Positions 8,242 to 14,412 of a stretch of DNA of 64,000 nt are shown here, in pieces; position 1 is the stretch's first letter; every line of letters begins with the position of its first letter. The DNA is taken from contig CAVXHI010000004.1 in assembly GCA_963761655.1 (NCBI GenBank), forward strand, positions 1-64,000, given 5' to 3'. This DNA is from RYN-122 sp963761655. Lineage in GTDB: Bacteria > Actinomycetota > Actinomycetes > Mycobacteriales > SCTD01. The notes under the pieces were generated by a model that was not told the origin of the DNA, did not search any database, and saw nothing but the letters and a program-made list of their open reading frames with translations. A program made the translations under genes and the position numbers.

Positions 8242-8252
8242 GGATCAACAGT
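8242..8252. repeat. Direct repeat GGATCAACAGT, copy 1
   Basis: An exact 11-base match to 8513-8523, 271 bp apart. Read on the minus strand it contains TTGATC, about 100 bases upstream of rpmE, so this copy may carry the -35 of the rpmE promoter and the other copy may be a duplicate of that region. A target-site duplication around a 260-bp element is another reading. Confidence 0.6.
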
Positions 8253-8512
8253 GAGCGCCCTGCGGAGCTTCCCGCTCCTGAGCCGGGACGACGTGCCGCA
8301 GCAGCGACCGGCCCGCGTCCACGACGAGGTCTCGCTGGTGGGTCACGACGTGGTCGTAGGCCTCCCCCTCGGGACCGTCCGCGGCCTGGGGTCCATGGCG
8401 GACCCGGTGCCGCGAGGCTCGTCTCGGGGACTGGAAGCCGCCGGCCGTCCTCGGCGCGAGCCGCCAAGGAGGCCCCTCGGCGGGCGCAAAGCGGTCCACA
8501 GGGCGGGCGCCC

Positions 8513-8523
8513 GGATCAACAGT
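8513..8523. repeat. Direct repeat GGATCAACAGT, copy 2
   Basis: Second exact copy of the 11-mer, about 130 bases upstream of the first island gene. The flanks share only short identities with copy 1, so the matching segment is essentially the 11-mer. Confidence 0.6.
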
Positions 8524-8651
8524 TCTGACGATGGCAGGCCGCCGCCGCTGAGACACCTTCGTCCCAGCGGCGAGAACGAGTCCCCAGGGACCTCGCCCCG
8601 ACCCACACCACGCCGCCACCGAGCGGCAGACCTTCCGGGGAAGGACCCACC

Positions 8652-9422
8652 ATGAACAAGAAGATCCTCTCGAGCGTCCTCGCCATCGGCTCCGTCTCGG
8701 CGATCGTCGCCGGCGGCGGCACCTGGGCCTCCTGGTCCGACTTCACCAGCACCGGCACGAACAGCGCGGGGGCAGGCAAGCTCCAGGTCACCCTGGGTGG
8801 CGGCGACCAGGCGCCCCTCTTCTCCGACCTCAAGATGGCGCCGGGCGGCTACGGCGAGAAGGTCGTCGAGGTCGTCAGCAACGACAGCGCCTCCACCCCG
8901 AACGGCAACCTCGCCGTCAGTCTGACGAACCTGAGCGACAAGGAGGACGGCTGCACCACGGCCTCGGAGAAGCTCGCCCAGAACGGGGCCTGCGACGCGC
9001 CCGGCGCGGCCGGCGACTTCTCGAAGCAGGCGGTCGTCACCGTGCAGGCGTGGCGCCTTGCCGCCCAGCAGGCACTGCCGCTCGTCAGCAAGAGCACCTG
9101 CCTGAGCGCGTCGCAGATCGCCGCGCTCGCCGTTCCCTCCGGCGACCCCATCACCGGGCTCACCACGGTGGTCGCCCAGGCCTCCACCCTCGACGCCCTC
9201 GCCGGCCGGGCTCTCCCGACCGCGATCGACCTGCCCAAGTTCGGAAGCACGCTCGCGGGCATCGTCACGCCGGGCGAGAAGATCTGCGTCTCCACCAAGG
9301 TCAGCCTGCCGGCCACGGCCGACAACAAGACCCAGGGCGACTCCGCCTCCTTCGGCGTGCGCTTCGACCTGACGCAGGCCGCGGGCCAGGTCAACTCCAA
9401 CGACCCGCTGCAGCTGCACTAG
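8652..9422 (+). CDS. TasA/camelysin-like exported protein with SipW-type signal peptide
   Basis: 256 residues. The N-terminus (MNKKILSSVLAIGSVSAIVAG) is a signal peptide followed by the hallmark TWASWSD, as in proteins processed by SipW-type peptidases (TasA and camelysin relatives). The mature part is rich in Ser, Thr, Asn and Ala, has several Cys and ends with a strand-like block, ICVSTKVSLP..ADNKTQGDSASFGVRF. The third island gene carries the same ASWSD motif and the fourth a related C-terminal block. The peptidase gene follows directly, which supports a substrate relation. By analogy with TasA it may be the main subunit of a surface fibre; that is inference. ATG with AAGGA eight bases upstream. 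Confidence 0.85.
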   Translation: MNKKILSSVLAIGSVSAIVAGGGTWASWSDFTSTGTNSAGAGKLQVTLGGGDQAPLFSDLKMAPGGYGEKVVEVVSNDSASTPNGNLAVSLTNLSDKEDGCTTASEKLAQNGACDAPGAAGDFSKQAVVTVQAWRLAAQQALPLVSKSTCLSASQIAALAVPSGDPITGLTTVVAQASTLDALAGRALPTAIDLPKFGSTLAGIVTPGEKICVSTKVSLPATADNKTQGDSASFGVRFDLTQAAGQVNSNDPLQLH

Positions 9423-9441
9423 TCACCACCTGCTCCACACC

Positions 9442-9474
9442 GTGGGGGTCGTCGCCGAGCGCGGCGGCCCCCAC
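9442..9474 (+). terminator. Strong intercistronic hairpin after the TasA-like gene
   Basis: Arms 9442-9455 and 9461-9474 form a 14-bp stem with two U-G pairs and a 5-base loop. It lies 20 bases past the stop and 39 bases before the peptidase start. Such a hairpin can protect the upstream message and partly stop transcription, giving more of the first protein than of the peptidase. Confidence 0.65.
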
Positions 9475-9512
9475 TTCACGTCGCCGTCCGTCCCGCCTGA
9501 CAGGAGCAGCTC

Positions 9513-10316
9513 GTGACTCTCGCCTTCCGTCTCGTCAAGGGCCTCGTCCACGCCGCGCTCGCGGTCGTCCTCGCCGGCGTCCTGCTCCTGGCCCTGGTGC
9601 CCAGGCTCACGGGCGGCACCGTCCTCACGGTCCTGTCGGGCAGCATGACGCCGACCTTCCCGGTCGGCTCCGCCGTCGTCATCCGCCCGGTCGAGCCGGC
9701 CGCGGTGGAGGTCGGGGACGTCATCACCTTCCAGCAGGCGCCCGGCGTGCACGCCTTGACTTCGCACCGGGTCATCGCGCTCCACCCCGAGACCAGCCCC
9801 CCGTCCTTCCAAGTGAAGGGCGACGCCAACAAGGGTCCCGACCTCGCCCCCGTGCCGTACGGCGCGGTGCGCGGCAAGGTCTGGTTCGACCTCCCCCACG
9901 TCGGCACGTGGAAGGACCGTGCGCACACCAAGCACGGCCTCATCGTCCTGCTCGTCCTGCCGGGGATCGGCTTCGTCGCGCAGCAGCTGCTCGAGCTGGC
10001 GCAAGAGCTCCGGGCGCAGCGCCGGCGCCGCGCTGCCGCGCCCGCTCCGCTCGCGCTCCTGTACCTCTGGCTGCCAGACGGCAAGCCTGGACGTCGCGTG
10101 CTCGCCGAGCTGCGTCGGCGTCACCCCGGCCTCACCGCCGAGGAGTGCGGCGGCGGAACGACCGTCGTCCTCGTCGCGCCCCCCGGCCTCGTCGAGGAGG
10201 CGCGGGCCGTCGTCGAGCCGCTCGACGGCGCCCGCTCGGAGCGCACCGATGCCGTCGCCCCGACGGCGGCCGCTCCGACAACGGTCGACCTGCGTGAGCC
10301 GCAGGCCGTGGCATGA
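9513..10316 (+). CDS. SipW-type signal peptidase I with a C-terminal extension
   Basis: Membrane peptidase of family S26B. The nucleophile is Ser44 in LSGSMTPTF, the general base is His85 in TSHRV in place of the Lys of ordinary bacterial leader peptidases, and VKGDANKGPD (101-110) is the third conserved block. Hydrophobic segments lie near 12-33 and 143-163. SipW proteins are usually under 200 residues; here residues 190-267 add a charged domain (LWLPDGKPGRRVLAELRRR..) with no role I recognise. GTG with GGAG upstream; ATGA overlap with the next gene. It most likely cleaves the proteins encoded at 8652 and 10313, both with an ASWSD signal motif. Confidence 0.88.
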   Translation: MTLAFRLVKGLVHAALAVVLAGVLLLALVPRLTGGTVLTVLSGSMTPTFPVGSAVVIRPVEPAAVEVGDVITFQQAPGVHALTSHRVIALHPETSPPSFQVKGDANKGPDLAPVPYGAVRGKVWFDLPHVGTWKDRAHTKHGLIVLLVLPGIGFVAQQLLELAQELRAQRRRRAAAPAPLALLYLWLPDGKPGRRVLAELRRRHPGLTAEECGGGTTVVLVAPPGLVEEARAVVEPLDGARSERTDAVAPTAAAPTTVDLREPQAVA

Positions 10317-10888
10317 GGCGCGGTCGGCACACCCGGAGCCGCTCTGCGCTGCGGGCCGGCCTGACCGCGACCGCCGTGCTCGCGCTCGGCGTCGTCGCGA
10401 CGTCGACGGCCGGCACCTACGCCTCCTGGTCCGACACCGCCAGCATCACGGGCAACCGGGTCGGTGCGGGAGTGTGGCCGGGCCCGAGCGATCCCGAGCT
10501 GCCCGGTCCGTGCACCGGCATCGTCTTCGACAGCATCATCATCGGCACGCACCAGGACGACGACCTCACGGGCACGGCCGGCAACGACCTGGTGTTCGGC
10601 CTCAACGGCAAGGACGTCCTGCACGGGCTCGGCGGCGACGACTGCCTCGTGGGCGGCAACGGCAAGGACGTGCTGTTCGGCGGCCCCGGCGACGACGTGC
10701 TGCTGGGCGGGAACGCCAAGGACGTCATGTATCCGGCCACGGGCAAGGACGACGCGACGGGTGGCAACGGCAAGGACGAGCTGCACGGTGGGGCCGGCGA
10801 CGACCTGCTGGTCCTGCAGGACGAGAAGCCCGCTCCGAAGACCGTGTCCGCGGGCACGAGCGCGACGCCGACCGGCGCGACGTCGTGA
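10313..10888 (+). CDS. SipW-type-signal exported protein with RTX-like Gly/Asp repeats
   Basis: 191 residues. The twin-arginine-like N-terminus (RRGRHTRSRS) and hydrophobic core end in TYASWSD, the same processing motif as in the first island gene. From residue 85 to 165 it consists of nonapeptide-like repeats, GTAGNDLVFGLNGKD, GLGGDDCLVGGNGKD, GGPGDDVLLGGNAKD, then a degenerate copy and GGAGDD. These resemble the GGxGxDxLx calcium-binding repeats of RTX proteins, with GKD in alternate copies. Two cysteines (CTGI and DDCLV) may form a disulfide. The likely form is a calcium-binding beta-roll on the cell surface. The ATG overlaps the peptidase stop (ATGA) and the stop overlaps the next GTG. 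Confidence 0.8.
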   Translation: MRRGRHTRSRSALRAGLTATAVLALGVVATSTAGTYASWSDTASITGNRVGAGVWPGPSDPELPGPCTGIVFDSIIIGTHQDDDLTGTAGNDLVFGLNGKDVLHGLGGDDCLVGGNGKDVLFGGPGDDVLLGGNAKDVMYPATGKDDATGGNGKDELHGGAGDDLLVLQDEKPAPKTVSAGTSATPTGATS

Positions 10889-11787
10889 GGCGCGCGCTGC
10901 TCGGCGCGACCGCCGTGGCGAGTCTGCTCCTGACGGCTGCTCCGGCGTCGGCGGACGGGCCCGAGGTGCAGGTGCTCGACCTCGGCAGCGCACCGTCGGG
11001 CAGCCTGCGCGCCCTCACGGTGGACGGCCTCGTGCCGGGCTCCACCTCCGTCGCCCGGTTCCGGGTGCATCGACACGGCCTGGCCCAGCTGGGGCTCCTC
11101 GCCTCGGCGGTGCTGGACGTGCGCGACCTCGAGGGCGGCTGCGTCCGTCCGGAGGCTGCGGCCGGTGACACGACGTGCGGCGCGTCCGAGGGCGAGCTGT
11201 CGTCGCAGCTCGACGTCGCGGTTGGCTGGTCGCTCGCGGGCGACTGCAGCACTGCGGCCCTGCCTGCTGTCGGAGCCAGGCTGCACGCGCAGGCGGCGGG
11301 CGAGCCGCAGCTCGCCGGGCTCGCGGCCGGCGACGACGACGCCTGCGTGGTCGTTCGGGTCGACCTGCCGTGGGAGGCGGACAACACGACGCAGTCCGAC
11401 GCCGCCGTCTTCGACCTCCGCCTGGGCGTGCTGCCCGGCGCGGTGCCCGCAGTCCCGGGCCTCCCCGGAGCCCCAGACCTTCCCACCGCTCCGGACACGC
11501 CGGTGACCGCGGGCTCGGGAGCGCCGGGCACGGCGCCGCTCCCCGACGGGCCCGGGGTCGACCCGTCGAGCCCGCCCGCCACGGGCACGGCGGACGGGGC
11601 GGGTGTCGCCGAGGGCGGGGGCGGCCCGGGAGCCGGCACCGTCACGGAGCCGGGCGCCCTCCCCGTCGCGGTGGTGCCGCGCCCGTCTCTGCCCCTCACC
11701 GGGCTGCCGCTCGTCGACCTGCTGGCCACGGCCCTGGCGCTGGCCGGGGTCGGCAGCGTCCTGCTGCGCGCCGGGCGCAGGCGCTAG
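10885..11787 (+). CDS. Secreted TasA-like protein with LPLTG cell-wall sorting signal
   Basis: 300 residues. A classical Sec signal peptide (MRRALLGATAVASLLLTAAPASA) is followed by a Cys-containing domain that ends CVVVRVDLPWEADNTTQSDA, clearly related to the end of the first island protein. Then comes a Pro/Gly/Ala linker (about 195-260) and a typical sorting signal: LPLTG, a hydrophobic stretch and RRR at the C-terminus. It lacks the ASWSD motif, so the general signal peptidase should process it and a sortase should attach it to the wall. No sortase gene is in the window. It may anchor the fibre. Its stop and the stop of the opposing regulator gene share CTAG. Confidence 0.82.
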   Translation: MRRALLGATAVASLLLTAAPASADGPEVQVLDLGSAPSGSLRALTVDGLVPGSTSVARFRVHRHGLAQLGLLASAVLDVRDLEGGCVRPEAAAGDTTCGASEGELSSQLDVAVGWSLAGDCSTAALPAVGARLHAQAAGEPQLAGLAAGDDDACVVVRVDLPWEADNTTQSDAAVFDLRLGVLPGAVPAVPGLPGAPDLPTAPDTPVTAGSGAPGTAPLPDGPGVDPSSPPATGTADGAGVAEGGGGPGAGTVTEPGALPVAVVPRPSLPLTGLPLVDLLATALALAGVGSVLLRAGRRR

Positions 11788-12443
11788 ACCGGGCCCGTCC
11801 AGCCGACCCGATGCGCCTCCGCCACCGCTGCCAGCTGGCTGCTGACCCCCACCTTGGTGAGGATGCCGCGGATCTGCGTCCTGACCGTGGCCTCGGACAC
11901 CACGAAGTGCTTCGCGACGGCGTCGGCGGCCCGCCCCTGCATGAGCAGCACCAGCACGTCCGCTTCCCGCGGCGTGAGCCGGGCGAAGGGGGCGAGGCGC
12001 GAGCGCTGCTCGGAGCGAGCCCGGCGCATGTCGGCGAGCAGCTGCAGCCGGGCGGCCTCCTGCATCACCGGCTCTCCGGCGTCGGCGCGGCGCACGGCCT
12101 CGAGCACGTCCTCGAAGGGCCGGGACTTCGAGAGGACGGCGGTCGCGCCGAGCTCCAGGCAGGTGCCAAGACGCAGCACGTCGGACGAGCCGCTGACGAC
12201 GACCGTCCCCGCACCCAGCGCGACCAGACCGGGCACGAGCGCCTCGCCGCCCTCGCGGCCGTCGCCGAGGTCGAGGTCGAGAAGCACGACGGAGGGACGG
12301 CTCTGCTCGGCCAGCGCGAGCAGGTCGCCGGCCTCGCCGAGAGGCGCCACCTGCACCTCGAGCCCCTCGACCTCGAGGGCGACCGCCAGGCTCTGGGCGA
12401 GCAGCTCGTGGTCCTCGACGATGAGGACGCGGTGCGCGTTCAC
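11784..12443 (-). CDS. LuxR-family response regulator (NarL type)
   Basis: 219 residues. The receiver domain starts RVLIVEDHELL, with the acidic pair near 10-11, phospho-acceptor Asp56 in VVLLDLDLG and a Lys in the AVLSKSRP loop near 105. The C-terminal LuxR helix-turn-helix is LTPREADVLVLLMQG through SEATVRTQIRGILTKVGV. GTG at 12443 has AGGA eight bases upstream; a longer open frame exists but lacks receiver features. It lies downstream of the histidine kinase on the same strand and is convergent with the secreted-protein operon, so it probably controls that operon. Confidence 0.9.
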   Translation of the reverse strand: MNAHRVLIVEDHELLAQSLAVALEVEGLEVQVAPLGEAGDLLALAEQSRPSVVLLDLDLGDGREGGEALVPGLVALGAGTVVVSGSSDVLRLGTCLELGATAVLSKSRPFEDVLEAVRRADAGEPVMQEAARLQLLADMRRARSEQRSRLAPFARLTPREADVLVLLMQGRAADAVAKHFVVSEATVRTQIRGILTKVGVSSQLAAVAEAHRVGWTGPV

Positions 12444-12524
12444 CCGCGGATCCTGGCACCCGGGCAGCGGCGCGTCACCGCAGGTCCGGGAGCACAGACC
12501 CTGCACTGCTGTTGTACTCGCGGC

Positions 12525-12806
12525 GTGCAGGTCCGGTCGGTCGCCGTCGCGGTGTCACCGCGCGTGCTGGACGACGCGGTTCGCCGGACCCTGCTGCACG
12601 ACGGGGTCGTACTGGTCGAGCCGCAGGACGGTCGGTGCGACGTGGGCGTGGTCACCCGCGACCGTCAGGTCGAGGTGCAGGCCCGGACGTACGTCGTCGT
12701 GGCCGCCCCCGGTGAGCCCCTCGACTCGCGGCCGGGGCACGTGGGCGTCCGCGACCTGGCCGGGCTCCGCGAGGCCCTCGGCGCCCTGCTCGCCGAGCAG
12801 GGCTGA
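12525..12806 (+). CDS. Small receiver-like protein antisense to the histidine kinase 3' end
   Basis: 93 residues reading from GTG at 12525. Predicted strands and helices alternate: SVAVAVS, VLDDAVRRTLLHDG, VVLVEP, CDVGVVT, TYVVVAAPG, VGVRDL, LREALGALLAEQG. This resembles a compact receiver-like alpha/beta fold without an evident phospho-acceptor. The last 252 bases overlap, codon on codon, the tail of the kinase gene on the other strand. The kinase domain proper ends where this ORF ends, and the kinase tail looks like an antisense translation, so this ORF is the more protein-like of the two. Expression is unproven. TGTACT seven bases before the GTG could be a -10 for a leaderless message. Confidence 0.5.
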   Translation: MQVRSVAVAVSPRVLDDAVRRTLLHDGVVLVEPQDGRCDVGVVTRDRQVEVQARTYVVVAAPGEPLDSRPGHVGVRDLAGLREALGALLAEQG

Positions 12807-14273
12807 GGGCAGGACCAGCACGAAGGACGCGCCCCCACCCGGCCGTGCCTCTACTCGCAGCGTCCCGCCCATCTCGTCGACCAGCCGCTTGGCCGTGTAC
12901 AGCCCGAGCCCCGAGCCGGGGACTGCGGCGTCGGCGCGGGCGCCCCGCTCGAAGACAGCCTCGCGCTGGGCGAGCGCCACCCCGGGGCCGCGGTCCTCCA
13001 CGCGCAGGGTGGTCTCGGTGCCCGTGGTGGCGCCACGGACGAGCACCGCGCTGCCCCGCGCGTGCCGGCGCGCATTGACGAGCAGCACGCTGACGACGGT
13101 CGCGACGTCGGTCGCGCGGCAGGTCGCGTGCACCCCCTCGACCCGCAGGTCGACGTCGGCCCCGAGCTCGCGCTCGGCCACCACCACGGGCTCGAGAAGC
13201 GTCGCGAGGTCGACGTCGGCGACGGGCACGACGGCCGGCGGGTCGACCAGGTGCGAGAGCCGGGCCAGCTCGCTGCTGACGGCCGCCTCCAGCCGACGAC
13301 GGACGCCGGGGTCGAGCCGGTCCTCGTACTTGCGCAGGGTCGCAGTCGCCCCGTGCAGGCCGGCCAGGACGTTGCGGACCTCGTGCAGCCGCTCCTCGTC
13401 CTGCGCCTCGAGGCTGGCGCGGGCCTGCCGCTGCGCCTGGACGTCGGCGGCGAGCCGCAGCAGGCGCGCGTTCTGGGCCGAGAGCCCCGCGCCCAGCTCA
13501 GCCGAGGCGGCGAGCAGGGCCACCGTCCCGGCGGCCGCGGTCAGCACCGCGACGGCGGCCGAGGCAGCGGGCAGCAAGACCGCGAGCGCCGACGCCGCGT
13601 CGGCCGCGGCCAGCAGGGCGAAGGAGCGGGGACGCCAGGCGGTCGGCGCGCACGGACGGCGGCTCTCGAGCTGACCCAGCGAGCCCCACAGGCAGGCCAG
13701 GACCAGGCCCGGGACGACGCTGTCGCCGAGCGCCCGACTGTCGGTCAGCGCGTGGACGAGCCCTGCCACGACCGCGCCCACGGCGCCCAGGGCGGCGACG
13801 AGCACCAGGCAGACCCGGGCCGGCCGGGCCTGCGCGTCGACCGCCGGACCTCGCCGAGCGAGGCAGCACAGGACGACGGCGACGAGGCCGCCCGAGGAGG
13901 CGAGCAGCTGTGCAAGAAGCCCGCGATCCGCCCCCATCGCCACCAGCGGGCCGAGGTTGCGCAGGGCGCCGGGCAGCACGCCGGCGGCGATCAGGGCCAT
14001 GCCGGTCGGGGCGAGCCGGAGCAGCCCGGTGGTGCGCCAGCGGACGAGGACCAGCAGGCCCGCGCCCGTCAGAAGCAGGCTCGCGACGACCGCGACGGCG
14101 CCCTCCAGCGCAGCCGCCCGGACGGGGTCGCGCACGCCCAGCACGGTGACGGCCAGCAGGACCACCAGCAGCACGACCACGGGCGACAGCGGGGGCACGG
14201 AGGGCACCGGGGCGAGGACCTGCTGGCGCCGGTCGTCGCCCCGGTAGGGGGCGGTATCCGCGGGGTTGGGCAC
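12555..14273 (-). CDS. Membrane sensor histidine kinase
   Basis: 572 residues. The N-terminal half (30-260) has about eight hydrophobic segments and no known sensor domain. A dimerisation helix with RLHEVRNVLAGLHG carries His297, and the HATPase part shows VVSVLLVNARRHA (N box), EDRGPGVAL (G1) and GSGLGLYTAKRL (G2). The recognisable domain ends near residue 489 (SFVLVLP). The last 83 codons are exactly opposite a plus-strand ORF and look like run-on. TAGCCT (complement at 14280-14285) six bases before the GTG suggests a leaderless start. Partner of the LuxR regulator 111 bases downstream. Confidence 0.85.
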   Translation of the reverse strand: MPNPADTAPYRGDDRRQQVLAPVPSVPPLSPVVVLLVVLLAVTVLGVRDPVRAAALEGAVAVVASLLLTGAGLLVLVRWRTTGLLRLAPTGMALIAAGVLPGALRNLGPLVAMGADRGLLAQLLASSGGLVAVVLCCLARRGPAVDAQARPARVCLVLVAALGAVGAVVAGLVHALTDSRALGDSVVPGLVLACLWGSLGQLESRRPCAPTAWRPRSFALLAAADAASALAVLLPAASAAVAVLTAAAGTVALLAASAELGAGLSAQNARLLRLAADVQAQRQARASLEAQDEERLHEVRNVLAGLHGATATLRKYEDRLDPGVRRRLEAAVSSELARLSHLVDPPAVVPVADVDLATLLEPVVVAERELGADVDLRVEGVHATCRATDVATVVSVLLVNARRHARGSAVLVRGATTGTETTLRVEDRGPGVALAQREAVFERGARADAAVPGSGLGLYTAKRLVDEMGGTLRVEARPGGGASFVLVLPSALLGEQGAEGLAEPGQVADAHVPRPRVEGLTGGGHDDVRPGLHLDLTVAGDHAHVAPTVLRLDQYDPVVQQGPANRVVQHAR

Positions 14274-14279
14274 GACGTG

Positions 14280-14285
14280 AGGCTA
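14280..14285 (-). promoter_or_regulatory. -10 element TAGCCT for the histidine kinase gene
   Basis: TAGCCT on the minus strand lies six bases before the kinase GTG, the spacing of leaderless actinobacterial messages. Just upstream is an interrupted palindrome GGACC-N5-GGTCC (14287-14301), a possible operator. Confidence 0.4.
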
Positions 14286-14362
14286 GGGACCGGCAGGGTC
14301 CTCGGCGGCCCTGCGGCGGAAGATGACGACAAAGGACCAGGCCCTCGTCCGACCGGACGACG

Positions 14363-14395
14363 GAGGCCGCCCTCCCGATGCGGGAGGACGGCCTC
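14363..14395 (-). terminator. Rho gene terminator hairpin
   Basis: Arms 14363-14376 and 14382-14395 pair over 14 positions with one mismatch around the loop GATGC. It starts 18 bases past the rho stop on the minus strand and separates rho from the kinase operon. Confidence 0.8.
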
Positions 14396-14412
14396 GGCGG
14401 GTGCTGCTAGGG

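Larger units (their letters stand above)
8142..8651. other. 510-bp divergent intergenic region at the island edge
   Basis: Separates rpmE (minus) from the first island gene (plus). No convincing ORF is present. An 11-base direct repeat GGATCAACAGT occurs at 8242-8252 and 8513-8523. Just inside the two copies lie imperfect inverted sequences, GCGCCCTG after the first and CAGGGCGGGCGC before the second. The stretch GGCGGGCGCAAAGCGG at 8478-8493 followed by ATGGCAGG at 8531 faintly recalls a class I c-di-GMP riboswitch, but no full fold could be drawn. AAGGA just before 8652 is the ribosome site of the first island gene. Confidence 0.6.

Noticed and set aside
8245..8619. Minus-strand frame in the rpmE-island gap (contains EGEAYDHVVTHQRDLVVDAG)
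   Set aside because: Part looks helical and could be a gene remnant, but there is no family match, no ribosome site and biased composition elsewhere.
9050..10297. Plus-strand frame overlapping the first two island genes
   Set aside because: Arg/Pro-rich out-of-frame product; the frames with signal peptides and peptidase motifs are the real ones.
12512..12715. Second plus-strand frame in the kinase-regulator gap
   Set aside because: Arg/Gly-rich out-of-frame shadow of the receiver-like ORF.
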